A stretch of DNA of 64,000 nt from Taxillus chinensis (GCA_023512835.1 CM042091.1:42670107-42734106), one strand, 5' to 3'. Positions 24,205 to 36,206 are shown, counted from the stretch's first letter. A program made the numbers and translations. Notes: a model not told the origin generated them from the sequence alone.

Positions 24205-25102
24205 AGCGCATTTGGCGATAGCTGTTTTCTGTATTAAAATAAATAAAATAGCTGATTTGGCGTGTAAATATTTTTTTAAATTTAAAAATAAACGTTTTTA
24301 ATTCATTCAAAATGAAAACATTAGTTAGGTGTTTTTATTATTTACTGTATTTTCTTTTTTTTCATTTGGAGCTGCATTGTCGTCCCAACCCCGGCCACCG
24401 TCTGCTGCGACTCTCGGCGAGTCGGCGACTCCCTCCTCCCCCCCTCCCACGCTTGGATCGCCCCCTGTGACGCCCAGCAACCCCCGACGCATGGATCTAC
24501 CTCCCGCACGATGCTGACAACTCCTCCCACGACGCCCGACAACCCTCCCGATGCATGGATCCACCCTCTGACGATACAAGCGACACCCCCCCCCCGGATG
24601 CATGGATTTATCTCCCTACGACACCCACGACCCCATCAACGCATCCGCCACCCCCCCTACGACATCTCCCCACCCCGCCCCCTGCGACACCCTTGCCGTC
24701 GACGCGAGCACCCGCCACCTGCAACGCGATCCCCACCCCCCCCCCCCCCCCCCCCATGCGACGCCCCACCGCCAACGCAAGCTCCCCCTCCCTCCTGCAA
24801 CGGCTTCCTCTGCCTGCGACGCCCTTGCTGTCGACGTGGGCCCCCGCCCCTACAACACAACCCTCCCCTAGCACCACTACCCTTGGAGTCACACGCAGGG
24901 AGTGTGAGCCAGAGGGTAGCGGTGGTGGGATCACCGGAAAACAAGTGGAAAGAGAAAACATCAAATAGAAAACATTCATCATATGTTTTTATTTTTTTGC
25001 ATTTGAAAACAAGTAAAACAGTAAAAAAAACAGGTGCCAAATAAAAAAAAAGGTGTTTTCTGCATTTGAGTATAGGAAAAAAAACTGTGACCAAACATAC
25101 TC
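24205..25102. mobile_element. Possible Pack-MULE/hAT-like element with a GC-rich core
   Basis: Left edge GAGCGCATTTGGCGATAGCTG and, in reverse, right edge GAGTATGTTTGGTCACAG look like eroded inverted ends. Both are followed inward by AT-rich arms with GAAAACA/TGTTTTC motifs. The core (24370-24960) is C-rich and CpG-rich and is open in several frames as low-complexity Pro/Thr/Ser. No family or target duplication could be fixed. A captured exon is possible but unrecognised. Confidence 0.45.
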
Positions 25103-26130
25103 TAATTTTTACGACTTATTTTGGTTTAAATCTATAAAATACAAAAAATCAAGGATGTCCTTTCGCCATTATTTGAACCGGTGAACAAAAAAAAAATAAA
25201 CACTTTATTTTTATTTTCGTTAAATTAGTTAAACTAAAACATGTCTTTATTTCCTTTAGTTTGAATGAATGGGCTTATAGCCATAAAAGCTTCTATTCGC
25301 TATGCTTTCAGAAGAGATGATTCCTTGGTAAGCAATCTCTCGATTGATGAGGGCGTGGCAAAGAAATACCCCCATAGCCCTAGTTGAGTTGACACTTCAA
25401 TCGGGGCTACCTCTCCGAAAGAGTTTGTTATTGGATATTCTATTCTAGTATAGTATAGAGAAAATGTTTTGTTGTGTCGACAAGAAGCAAATTTCAGAAT
25501 AGTAACTACATTGACAAATAACCAAACTAATACAGGATAGAGAGCAAGGGCGCAGCTTGGCCAATCAACCATTTGAGATAGAGAAATCATCAAATCATAT
25601 GGAGTATACATTTTAAATGTTTGTAACATGTTTAAGCACACAATAATCAATAATTTAGTGAATATTCACAAGCTTATAGCTATTATCCCTGGGAAAAGAA
25701 AAATCCTCATGAGTATGGGTGAGACAATTGTTTATAGGATAGATATTTTCTCCCCTTGTTCCTTGGTAATTTTCAAGAATAGTCAATGAGCTTCTTCATG
25801 GATGCAAAGTTTTGCGATAAACCCTAATAACAAGGTAACTACATATGCTAGTGATTAGCAAGTTAACTCTTTGGTGATGAGCAAAAGAAGAAAAGGTGTT
25901 ACTCTTTAATTATAAAAACTTTACATGTAAAGATCTATCTTTTTTGAGTGATCTTATTTTCTCACAAAAAATGGTAATATGAAGCCCTCCTTTTATTGGT
26001 TCAAGTGAGGATAAAGTAGTCATAGCGCTTGAGTTAATACATGTATGCCTGTTTGATAGCATCATTTACCATTTAAGACTAGCTACATCATTATTATTTA
26101 AGGGTTATGATAAGTCAATGTTATCTACCT
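25103..26130. other. Unassigned spacer
   Basis: No gene supported. The stretch 25280-25600 has more balanced base composition and recalls plant mitochondrial DNA, but I could not match it to a gene. Confidence 0.3.
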
Positions 26131-26135
26131 TAAGT

Positions 26136-26360
26136 TGTTGCAAACTTTGCATGGTTCTAATCCTGTACACAGACATTAATTTCTATTTGCATACTTTGTA
26201 TTGTTCTAACCTTGTAACCAGATATTGTTGCAAATTATGTAGGATTTCATCCTTGTTTGTGTACATTAATTTGTTATTGCAGACTTGGCATGATTCTAAC
26301 CTTGTATGAAATCATTAATTTTTTGATGTAAACTTTGCATGATTCCAACCTTAAACACAG
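26136..26360. repeat. Five diverged tandem units of about 45-50 bp
   Basis: Units begin near 26136, 26189, 26231, 26275 and 26323. They share GTTGCAAACTTTGCATG, then a TTCTAACCTTGTA segment, then ACATTAATTT. Similarity between units is clear but imperfect. Non-coding. Confidence 0.7.
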
Positions 26361-26529
26361 AGGTGAAATGAATATAATTTATGTTGTCTTCTTTTGTTGT
26401 GGTTTGCTGAGTAAATCAATCCTTTCCCATAATAAGTTGTCTTTTCGCTCAAGGTTTCACATATATGTGTTTCACTTGTCATTGATTTGGACAAAAGTCT
26501 TCTAATTTGTTAGGGTCATCTGGTACTTT

Positions 26530-27080
26530 ACAGTGATCTAAGTTCAAGCCCTTCATATTTACTTTAAAGTAGTTTAAGTTCAAGCCCTTCTAATTTATTT
26601 TAAAGTGCTTTGAGGGTTCAAATCTATTTGAGTTGCTTTAAAGTCATTTGAGTTCAAACCTTTATGATTTATTATAAAGTGTTTCGAAAATTCAAAACCA
26701 TTTGAGTGGCTTTTTTGAGTTCAAATCATTTCAATTTGCTTAAAAGTGCTTTAGGTTTAAACCCTTTGGATTATTAAGTAGAGTGACATTGTCTTATTCA
26801 TTTATCTTTTATAAGTCCTTTGATTTCCTCTAAAGCCTCCTAATAAAGCATTCTAGGGCTTCAAAGCCTATTGATTTTTTTTCCAAAACCTTCTAATTTT
26901 CCTTTAAAGCATTTTAAGGCTTCAAAGTCTCCTTTTATTTTTCTTTAAAGCATTTTCGCGTGCTTTAGAGTTCTTTGATTCTCTTTTAAAATGCTCTGGA
27001 AGACTTTAAAGTTGATTGGCTTCGCTCAAAGTTAATTGATTTTGGATAAAATCCCTCTAGGCTTATTTAAAAGGTCCTTT
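26530..27080. repeat. Diffuse repeat field around TTTAAAGTGCTTTGAG
   Basis: Variants of TTTAAAGTGCTTTGAGGGTTCAAA and TTCAAGCCCTT recur about every 50-60 bp. Later units change to TTTAAAGCATTTTAAGGC and similar. This is a decayed tandem array of uncertain origin, perhaps part of an LTR element leader. Confidence 0.6.
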
Positions 27081-27419
27081 GATATTACCAGGAACATGTA
27101 CTTTCCATTAATTCTGCCAACCCTTATGATTTTCATTAAAAGTTTTTAAAAGCTTCATGAGTTATTTAATCAAGTGCCTTACCCACTTTGTTTATTCTTT
27201 AATTGCACACTTGATGGTTTTGACATGTCTATTTGCTACTCTCCCGATATGATAGGTTCACACTATAGTTAACTATTCACATATTGGCTTTACCTATCAC
27301 ACACTGAAAATTCTATACCGTGGAAACGGTTCATGACTGGTCATGTCCCACAACTTTAAATAGCACCTTATCTAAAAGCAATAAGCAGAAAGGATGTGAA
27401 TCAAGAAAAGAGAAATAAA

Positions 27420-27634
27420 AAGTTCACATCTTTCAAGCTAAAGGAGAACAAACGACAAGCAATGGTGGGCAACAATTATCATAGTGATACAAAGGAAGTT
27501 AAAGAATCCTCTAATGATGAACAAAAGGAGAAAGCCAACCTTTGTTTCATGGCTACAAATTGAGGTATAAACTCATGCTAAATATGAAACTGAAATTGCT
27601 AATCTTAAGAAACAAGTTGAACACAAAAATTATG
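27420..27634 (+). pseudogene. Older Copia element, gag fragment left of the nested 15-kb insertion
   Basis: The plus strand, with stops and shifts, reads gag-like sequence: KEVKESSNDEQKEKANLCFM and then a Lys/Glu-rich region. The phrase NLCFMA resembles the tail of plant Copia gag. It stops at the TTATG duplication at 27630-27634 and continues at 42805. Confidence 0.6.
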
Positions 27635-29073
27635 TGTTGTTCGTGCGAGGTTGAGTTGTCATTGTTGTCAACATTATGCAGAAACGGAATTCGCATGGTC
27701 GAAGGTCTAGGTCGAAGATCCGTTGGTTGGATAACTTCGTAGAGTGATCTCTTAGAGTGAGCTTGTAGAGGGAGTCTACCTATGTACGTCCTTAACTTGA
27801 AGATTTGTAGACTCGTAGCCAATAGGGTCAAAGGTCATAGATCAGGTCGACTCGAAGGTCGTAGACCAGGAAACTCGAAGGTCGAAGGTCGTAGACTATT
27901 AGACCAAGGAGCTCAAAGCACCCTCGAAGGATCACAGGGTCAAAGCCTTGAAGAGGCACAGGGTCGAAGCCTTGAAGGGCCACAAGCTTAAAGGTTCGTA
28001 GTTTCACAGACCCAAGGTATAGACAGGTAAAGAGCCGCATCTCATAGACTCGAAACAAAGACTCATAGAGTTACAACATGCAGGGTCGTAGAGTCGAAGC
28101 TCCCAGAGTCGTGGATTGAAGGACCTGTTGCAGAGACCTGTGAACAATTAATCAGCCAAGGCAGAATGCAGCTGTCACTGACTCGAAGACTCGTAGAGCT
28201 CAAAGGCTTCTAGAATGAGATGTCAGTTAAGCACTGATTCTGATCTAGCTTCGAAGCCATAGAATAGAAGGAAGTTCAAAGACTCGACTCAGAGAGTCAA
28301 AGACGAAGACTCATAGAAATGCTACGAGGCAATATCTTCGAGGCGGTGGCTAGTCAAAGGAATGGAGCGCGCTGCGGAGGAGCAAAACGTGCTGAAGTTC
28401 ATCGTTTAAGTAAGTCGTTACCCAGGTAGCGGTTTTAAGTATGCTAAGTACTGAAAAACACATGAATGTCATCCCAAGGTGGTTTAACATGTTTCAGCCG
28501 TGAAGATCAAAGGAAGAAACATGCTTAACCCTAGCAGAAGGGTTTCTGACTTTGGCCGACCTATAAAAGCAAGGAATATGCCTAACTTGCAAGTAAGCAC
28601 CCATAATATTTTTGAGCAGACAAGAAACGTATCTGAAGAGATAAAAAGGCGATACAGAGTAGTTCATACGAAATACAAAGAGAGAGGAAGATTGAAAAAG
28701 AGATAACAGTGAGTTAATCTATCTTTCTTCCTCGTATATTCGAAGAACAGATCGTGAGTTCAGCAAAAGGAGTGGTTGAAGGTCGAGCATAGCAAACGGC
28801 TGAATATGCAGGAGGAGATTGCATTAGACAGTTCTTCACAGTGAGTGAGCTCTGGAGTAATACTGTTTTTGTATTTACATTTAAAAGAAAGAGAGTTGAT
28901 CTTGCATGAGACACCAACATACCACCCAAACAAGAACCACACCTGTTGGAATACCTCTAGAGTATCCTACTCTTTAAAACTAAAGGAATAGTTTTAAAGT
29001 ATACAGATTCAGCCCCCTCTCTGTATACACACACGCATACCAAGACAATCATGTTTGGAACCTGAGAATATCA
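27635..29073 (+). repeat. 5' LTR of the 15-kb Copia element (1439 bp)
   Basis: It starts TGTTGTTCGTGCG and ends GAATATCA. The U3 part (27690-28330) is packed with short variants of GTCGAAGG and CGTAGA. A TATAAAAG box lies at 28562-28569. The partner is the interrupted 3' LTR at 38155-38970 plus 42181-42804, which adds up to 1440 bp. Confidence 0.93.
28562..28569 (+). promoter_or_regulatory. TATA box of the Copia 5' LTR
   Basis: TATAAAAG follows GGCCGACC and is preserved in the 3' LTR at 42293-42300. It is the probable start of the U3/R junction region of this LTR. Confidence 0.6.
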
Positions 29074-29075
29074 AT

Positions 29076-29087
29076 TGGTATCAGAGC
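29076..29087 (+). other. Primer-binding site of the Copia element
   Basis: TGGTATCAGAGC two bases after the LTR end is complementary to the 3' end of initiator-methionine tRNA, the usual primer for plant Copia elements. Confidence 0.92.
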
Positions 29088-29224
29088 TAAGTTCTCACTG
29101 GAGGCAGATCTATCACTCTATGGAGAAGTGATATCACAGATCGATATATTTGTGTGTTGCTGAGATTTGTGGCTTAATAGCTTAGTGACCAAGCAAGAGC
29201 CTAGTTGGTATATATTTTTAAGAG

Positions 29225-29598
29225 ATGGAGATTCCTATCAGCGGACTGAGTACCAGCTCCAACTACGCAAAGATGGTGCCTATCTTTGATGGCACAAATT
29301 ATAAGATGTGGAGAGCGAGAATGGAGACTGTGTTCATGTCCATGGGTATGGATGTTGAGAGGGTAATCAAAGATGGTTACATAGAACCAGCCAACGACAG
29401 AGAACCCACAGAAACGGAAAGAAGAACCTACGAGCTGAATGGTAGAGCTCTGAGTGTAATTACATCAGCACTCATAGACTTTGAACATGCTAAAGTTATG
29501 GACTGTAGGGTTGCAAAGGATTTATGGGATAGACTAGAAAGTGTCTATCAAGGAAATGGCAGATTAAAGGAAACCAGGTTGCAATTGTATACTCAGAG
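29225..29598 (+). pseudogene. Copia gag, N-terminal part, cut by a solo LTR
   Basis: The frame opens MEIPISGLSTSSNYAKM and shows the plant Copia gag signature FDGTNYKMWRARMETVF, then AKDLWDRLESVYQG. It is clean until the inserted LTR at 29599; the frame on the LTR ends at 29641. The remainder of gag resumes at 32894 after TSD CAGAG. Confidence 0.88.
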
Positions 29599-31127
29599 TG
29601 TAACGCCCCCAAATTTGAAACCTCCAAACTGGGTGCGTTAGCGGAAATTAAATATACAAATTTTATATCAATTTCAAACTATTACTTAATTAATCAAACA
29701 AACCATTCATTATTACAAATTTCAATCCAAGATCTTTAAGGTTTAGGGGTTTAGAGACTAAGTGTCCATAACCCATTATTACATAACAAAGCACACGAGA
29801 AAACAACTTAATAAATCTTTAAAATTTCACACAACTTTATTTCCAAGCACTTCTCGACTCCTTATCCTAGTTTCTCCATCCCTTAATTTCCTGGGGTTGG
29901 AAAAGAAATCATAAAAAGGGTGAGCTCAAATAGCCCAGTAAGGGTAAAATAAGCGGGTAAGGAAAATCATGAAGATATCGAACATAGGAAATACCATATA
30001 ACATTTGCATACATGATCAACATTTCACAAGGAAATCATAACATGGAAGATTATGTTTAGAAATCGTATCATAACATCATGACCTAGGTTAACCACCCAG
30101 ATACCGTATCATAACATAACGTAACATATTATCACTGGATTGACACTCTCCAGGTGATGTTCTTTACCCAATGCATTGGAGGTCTTTCTGGAACCACCCA
30201 TTATAAACTTACTTTGTCTAATCATAAGAGGTTATAACAACTTTAACATACATAACATGAGGCATATTATAGAATTCCAATAAAACATTCAAGGTTAACA
30301 AGGATAACCACGAATATCAAAATGGTTATCTACCCCAATCAATAGCATAGATTACCAAGAGAGATTAAAAAGAGACTAATCTAATCTTCTCAACAATAAA
30401 ATGGAATAAGAAACATAAAACTCTTACAATAATAATTCCAAATAAAACAAGATAAAGAGGAAGAGAAAAGTAAGAATAAAGAAAAGAAAAACCCTTACTA
30501 TCCGCTTGTCGTTCTCCGCGTTCTAAACCTTAAAAAAAATATCAAAACACTAAATTAGCATTAATGCTTGAAAAGTTCAATATCACACATATCTCCTTTA
30601 TATATATATATATATATACATACTTTAACTTATATCTTTTAATAGGCATACCGTGCTTGTGGGGTTGAATATTAATTTGGGTTCCCACTTCTATTGCTGT
30701 TCCATATCCTATTTCGATCCCATGCATCATAAGCCTTGAGTTGTGCACTAACTAGGTTATATGCCTTGAGAGTTTTTGAATAAGATTTACTTCTTGTATT
30801 GGGTGAACGGAAAAGACGTGCGATAAGCTTATTTTTCCTACGTGTCTTCCATCTTAACCATGAGGGGATATTAGACACGGGTCTAAAGGGAAGATCAGGA
30901 GGAGATAAGGATGGGGATAGCTGTGAGGTTGAAGCATTAACAATTGGGGTTGCGAAGAAGAAGGGCGATTGTCGGGGGAATTCATTTTGGAAGTCGTTCC
31001 TTACAATCTTCCGATATCTAGAACCTTAAAATAAAAATAAAAACATAAGTTAATATTCTCATCTTTTCACTTGAATTATAGAATGACAACGCTATGATAA
31101 AATACTATAATTTAAAATAATTACACA

Positions 31128-31265
31128 GGTATGTATATGAGGTGGCAAGGCCAACCATGTATGTATATACGAGGTGGTACAACTAATCATATAAATAACA
31201 TATGTAAGGTGGTAAAACCAACCATGAATATAGTATATATGAGGTGGTAAAACCAACCATATAGA
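31128..31265. repeat. Tandem repeat, four units of 30-35 bp
   Basis: Each unit contains a variant of GAGGTGGTAAAACCAACCAT preceded by an AT-rich ATGTATAT-like spacer. It is located in the R/U5 side of the minus-strand solo LTR. Confidence 0.75.
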
Positions 31266-32345
31266 TCTACATAATAAATAAGAAGCGACTTAAAAATTTC
31301 AAAAATCTTAAGTATTACCTTTCGTAGAACTTCGATGCTTGGTAAGTACCAAAAGCAAAAGAGGATTTGAGTAGAGTATTTGGGATGTTAAGAGGGCTTA
31401 AGGGAGTGTTTTGAGAGGGAAATTTCGTGGTGTGGCTTGAGGGATTTGTGCTTAAGAGGAGAGGCAAGACACTCCTTATATAGGCAAGGATGGTGGTAGG
31501 TGTGTAGTGTGAAAGTAGTGTATGAATTTGACTTTGGCATCAAATTAAATTATGTAAAATATATAAAATACTTTATTTTATTCCTATTATCCTCTCTTAA
31601 AATGTGGGTATCTTCTCCTACCATTTAAAAAATGTTTTAAGACTTTTCAACCTAGAAGGTTCCTTTGGCATCAAAAGTCCACATTGGTGTACTCCCTACT
31701 AATTCAATTATAATGTTTTTAATTTTGTAGTTTTTGACAAATGGCCAACTGTATTGCATTACTAACTCAAATATCTACAAATGGGTATCAATTTTATAAT
31801 TTTTTAATATGTATAACAAAAGTTATTGAATTTTAAAGTCATACTAAAATGTTTACCCGTTCATACTAAACCTATGTGTAGTATTTTAAATTCTGGAATT
31901 GATTGGATTCATATTAAATTCTGAAATTTTTACACGTTTTAGCTAAGTCATAAATGAACAAATGGGCTTTGGTTTTATGTCAATTGGATCTATATAACTC
32001 AAGTTATGAATTTTTGAATGGGACCTCCAGAATCTGCCTCATTCAAATTTTTGGGCCTTACCTATGTTTTATACTTTTGGTAAAGTTAAGGCTTGTAATA
32101 CTTACCTACCCATAGTAATTTGGTTTAAGAAACTAAATGACATAATATATAGCATCTAAAATTTTTATGACATATAAGAAATTTTTTTTTTTTTTTTTAT
32201 AACGTATTTAATATTTACGCGGATAAAATAATATAATTGCATAATCAGTAAACAATAAAGTAAGATAACATTATAGCATAAAATATTATAATCCTAAACA
32301 TAAATATTAATATCATATTCTATGGCCTTCGTAAAATTTCTTGAA

Positions 32346-32606
32346 TTATATTAGCGTATGTGCGTAAGACGTGTTGTGCTTCGGCGAGTAAGAGTCGCAC
32401 AACCCTTCGGTTAACATTGTCGTGGTTGTCGCACGAATAACCTCAAACTTCTCCCTGTGTCTCGTCGCATTATATTGCAGCCATTGGACACGAGCATTTA
32501 GCTCATCTATAGCAAAGCATAGCTTTGTAACTTCAAGTCGTATTGCTCGCCGATCTTCATCTCGTACACTATTCTCGGATGGCAGTACTTGAGAACTTGA
32601 TGCCAT
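32346..32606 (-). other. Short open frame (86 codons) inside the minus-strand LTR
   Basis: It reads MASSSQVLPSENSVRDEDRR, then a heptad-like stretch with LCFAIDELNARVQWLQ and MLTEGLCDSY. I do not recognise it. It lies upstream of the LTR TATA box, in U3, on the same strand as the LTR. It could be a captured coding piece or chance; composition looks more protein-like than neighbouring frames. Confidence 0.3.
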
Positions 32607-32893
32607 AACTCTTATTATTATTCTTCTTACTTCTATACTTTCTTATAAATAAAATCTCATGCTCATACCTATTTATGGAAGTCCAAACGGATACTATTCA
32701 TAACGGACGGATACTATTCATAACGGCTACTTATCACATGCTATTTGAATGACTATATTGGGTGCTTATTTTTATCGTGATAATATCTAAAATATCCTTT
32801 CTAACTATTGTTAACAATAACATTATTATTATTTTATTATTATTAGTCTTTAAGTAAGAACTTAAATAGCTAAAAATTTTTGCGGGTCTTACA

Positions 32894-34720
32894 CAGAGAT
32901 TTGAATATCTTAAAATGGAAAAGTAGGAGAGTATACAGAAGTTCTTTGTTCATTTGACTGAGATTGTCAATGACATGAGAAGTCATGGCAAAAATAAAAA
33001 GAACTTTGCAATTGTAAAGAAAGTGCTGAGAGTTCTACTTAAGAGATTCATCCCAAGGGTGAAAGTTTTAGAGAATAGCCGAGACCTGAAAACGATGAGT
33101 TTGCAAGAGTTGCAGTGCAGTCTAACTGCATTCGAGATGAAGCTGTACTCTTATGAAGAGCCATCCACTTCAACATCTCAGCCTATAGCCAAGGAAGCGA
33201 AAGAAGTAGCCTTCAAGGCTATAAGAAAATTAAGAATAAAGAAAGAAGCTGAATCTTCAAAAGAACAAGAGGACAGTGACAGTGAAGATGGTGAAGATGA
33301 GGTGGTAGCCTACTTTACAAGAAAATTTAGAAAAGGTAGAGTAGGAAAACAAGCTGGAGGAAAAGGGAAAGGAGGACTTTCCCTAAGATGCTTTAAGTAT
33401 GGAAAGCGGAAGCACTTTGCATCTCAATGCAAAGTGAAAGCTAATAACTCGAATGATAAAGCCTCGGATAAAGAGGATACAAAGTGGAAGAAGTCATCAT
33501 ACCAAAGAAGCAATTCCACAAGGAGACCAGCAGCTCCACAGAAGAAGAAGAAGGGCTCACACAAGAACTACATGAGCCAGATTACAGAATCTGATGATGA
33601 GAATAAATGTTCATCAGATTGTGCTTTTGTCGCCAAGATAGAGGTAGACAATGGAAGCACTGCCTCCGAGGAGGATGAGGCAGTAGAAGAAGAAGTAGAT
33701 CTGGAGGAGGAGCTCGAGCTAGCAACAGAGGAGATCCGCAAGAGAGGTTGCAGGATAAAGCAGCTCAAGGGAGAGTTCAAGCAAACCAAGGGAGAGCTTG
33801 GTGAAATCAGAAGTGAGAAGGATAAGGTGTTAGAGGACTCCAAGAAGTTCTGCGAGGAAATTATTAGTCTAAAGCTCAAGCTAGATGAACAAATCAAAAT
33901 CTGTGATGACATTAGCACAGAACTAACCACTAGAGACATCACAATCCAACGGCTTGAAGAAAAACTAGTAGGCCTTCAACTGAAGATCTCAAAGGACAAA
34001 GCCAGTCAAGCCTCAACCTCTAGAAGTTCCGAAATCACATCACGCATCACTCCACAAGAAGCTCAGAGAACCGGGGCAACACTGCAGACGGGAATGGTTG
34101 TCAATTCTGATTTCCATGACAATCTTACGAAGCTTACTGTCGTGCCTTAGACTAGCAAGAAAATGGAGAGAGTGAATGATGTGAAAATGGAGAGACACCC
34201 AAAGGAGTCCAGGACTACAGGAACGGTCAAATGCATTCAGAAATCTGAGCATTCCAAGAATGTAAAGAAATCTAATGCATATATCATTTCCACAAATGTT
34301 CGGGTGCCCCTCAAGAAAGAAGGTAAACCTGTGAAACCAACCGTCAAGGCCAAGCTTGTTTTGAAGAAGATCCCAGTTGTTCAGAAGCTGAGCAACACCA
34401 GCTTTTAGGGTCACTGCTACTACTGTGCAATGTGAGGTCACATGGCTAGATTTTGTTGGTGGAGGTATCCAGTGCAAGCTCCTAGAATTGCGATGAAGAC
34501 ATCTAGAAGGAACTTATACCAGACTGAGAGAAAGAAACCAGTGGGAAGTTTCTGCACTTACTGTCAGAAACAAGGACATGATGAAGCTTCATGCTAGTGG
34601 AAGCCAAAGTCCATTACCACGAACAATAAGTTTTCTATACTGGAAGACTTGAATGTTTGTGATAATTATGGTAGTGAATGTCACAGTGCAAGAAAAGTGT
34701 TTATTCCTGAACAGGATAAG
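32894..34720 (+). pseudogene. Copia gag, C-terminal part with zinc knuckles and coiled coil
   Basis: The long frame 32954-34150 (398 codons) continues gag after the solo LTR. It has a damaged zinc knuckle, CFKYGKRKHFASQC, where the second Cys is Tyr. An acidic, Glu/Lys-rich region with predicted coiled coil follows (ELELATEEIRKRGCRIKQLK). After a stop at 34150, decayed sequence holds two more knuckles: CYYCAM*GHMARFC at about 34420 with a stop inside, and an intact-looking CTYCQKQGHDEASC at about 34555-34596. Three knuckles in one gag is unusual. The frame is broken by several stops. Confidence 0.8.
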
Positions 34721-34879
34721 AAGAAAAACACTGTAAAGTTGTAAGAGATGAAGAAAGAGAAAGCATCTTAGAAGACTGTGAAGCCCAAGCCTCAGGGGGG
34801 AGTGCTTCAAGTCTAAAGTAAAACAGAAAGAGCGCTTCAAGCCCAAAGTAAAGCAAGTTTATATGGCTAAGGAGAAGGA

Positions 34880-35320
34880 AGTGGCTCATATTGCTGAGAT
34901 TGCATTGAAAGCAGACATCAAGGACAGACAGTGGATCCTTGATAGTGACTGATGACCTAAACAAACTGTCAGATGTGAACAAAGATAAATTTGGCAAAGT
35001 AAGATTTGGCAATGATAGCTCACTAAAGATCAAGGGGCTAGGATCAGCCAAATGGGGAAAGAATAAACTAAAGGATGTTATGTATGTTAAAGGATTAAAA
35101 TACAATCTAGCATCCGTCAGTCAGCTGTGTGATGCAGTTCATGAAGTGACCTTTACAAAAACTAGTTATCAGGTGAAAAGAGAAAATGACAACATAGTAG
35201 CAGCTGGAAGAAGGACAGATGGGGACTTGTATGTAATTGATGAAAGCAAGACCCATAGCTATCATATAACAAAGGAAGAAGAAAATGAACTCTGGCATAG
35301 AAGATTGGACATCTAAATCA
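34880..35320 (+). pseudogene. Copia protease remnant and pre-integrase region
   Basis: At about 34930 the sequence reads WILDS, then TGA TGA: the glycine of the aspartic-protease DSG motif and about ten residues after it are missing, so the protease cannot work. Downstream, 34939-35316 is open through DDLNKLSDVNKDKFG, VMYVKGLKYNLASVSQLCD and ENELWHRRLD, the conserved GAG-pre-integrase block. The final Gly-His of the usual LWHRRLGH is changed. Confidence 0.85.
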
Positions 35321-36206
35321 AAAGAGTATGAGAAGTCTTGTTAATTGCAAGGCTACCAGGGATATCCTAGATATTAAAAGAGAAAGAGAGCATGTCTGCT
35401 CAGCATGCTTACATGAAAAACAAGCCAGATTTCAATATCATGTGAAGGAGTATAGTTCAGAAGCAGCTCTGGATATTGTGTATACAGACCTGTGTGGACC
35501 AATGAGAAACAAGGGACTCAATGGTGAAAGGTACTTCATTCTATTTGTGAATGATTTCACCAGAAGGACCTGCATTATGTATTTGAAGCACAAGACAAAA
35601 GCTCTGGACTACTTCAAGAAGTATAAAAGAATGACTGAGAATGATTGTGGTCGAAGGATTAAAACCTTAAGATCTGATCAAGGTACTGAGTTTACTAATG
35701 ATGCCTTTGAAAGGTATTTGAACAAACATGGGATTCAGCATCAACTGTTAGCAACGAGAACGCCACAACAAAATAGGGTTGTTGAAAGGAAAAATAGGGC
35801 TGTCATTGAGATGGGCAAAACCTTGCTGATGGAAGCTAATCTTCATGCAAGGTTTTAGACAGAAGCAACAAGAACAGCAGTACATCTCCTGAACAGAGTA
35901 ACATTAAGACCAAGAACAGACTGCACACCCTATGAATTATGGTGTGGGAAGAAGTTAACATCCAAATACTTCAGAATATTTGGAAGTCCTTGCTTTGTGA
36001 AGATAAAGGAGCAAGGAAGAGAAAAGTTTCATGCCAGATCTGAGGAAGGAACATTCGTTGGATACTCATATCAGACAAAAGGATATAGAGTTTTTCTTCC
36101 AAGAATTGGAAAAATTATAACTTTAAGTGAAGTTAAAGTGGATGAAAATTGGAAGAAAGATGTAACTGAGGATGAGAATTCAGATTTTAAAGTAGCAGAA
36201 CCTTAG
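35321..36206 (+). pseudogene. Copia integrase
   Basis: A zinc-binding trace (CSACLHEKQ) precedes the catalytic core. The DDE residues are visible: Asp in VYTDLCGP, Asp in RSDQGTEF and Glu in RVVERKNR. A TAG near 35857 interrupts the core C-terminal side. The frame resumes through TFVGYSYQTKGYRVFLP and ends at a stop at 36204-36206. It would catalyse strand transfer if intact; here it is broken. Confidence 0.88.

Larger units (their letters stand above)
29599..32893 (-). mobile_element. Solo LTR (or LARD-like unit) of 3.3 kb inside Copia gag
   Basis: The plus strand runs from TGTAACGCCCCC to GGGTCTTACA, and CAGAG flanks both sides (29594-29598, 32894-32898), a perfect 5-bp TSD. The promoter points to the minus strand: TATATAAG at 31475-31482 (reverse) is followed by CT-rich leader DNA. 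No PBS, pol or second LTR was found inside, so a large solo LTR is most likely. Four diverged 30-35-bp tandem units with GAGGTGGTAAAACCAACCAT lie at about 31128-31265. Confidence 0.85.

Noticed and set aside
24511..25044. Long Pro/Thr-rich frames in several phases and on both strands
   Set aside because: Low-complexity C-rich DNA is open in many frames at once; not evidence for an extensin-like gene.
26136..27080. CRISPR-like array or regularly spaced repeats
   Set aside because: Units are diverged head-to-tail repeats without unique spacers, in a plant nuclear genome.
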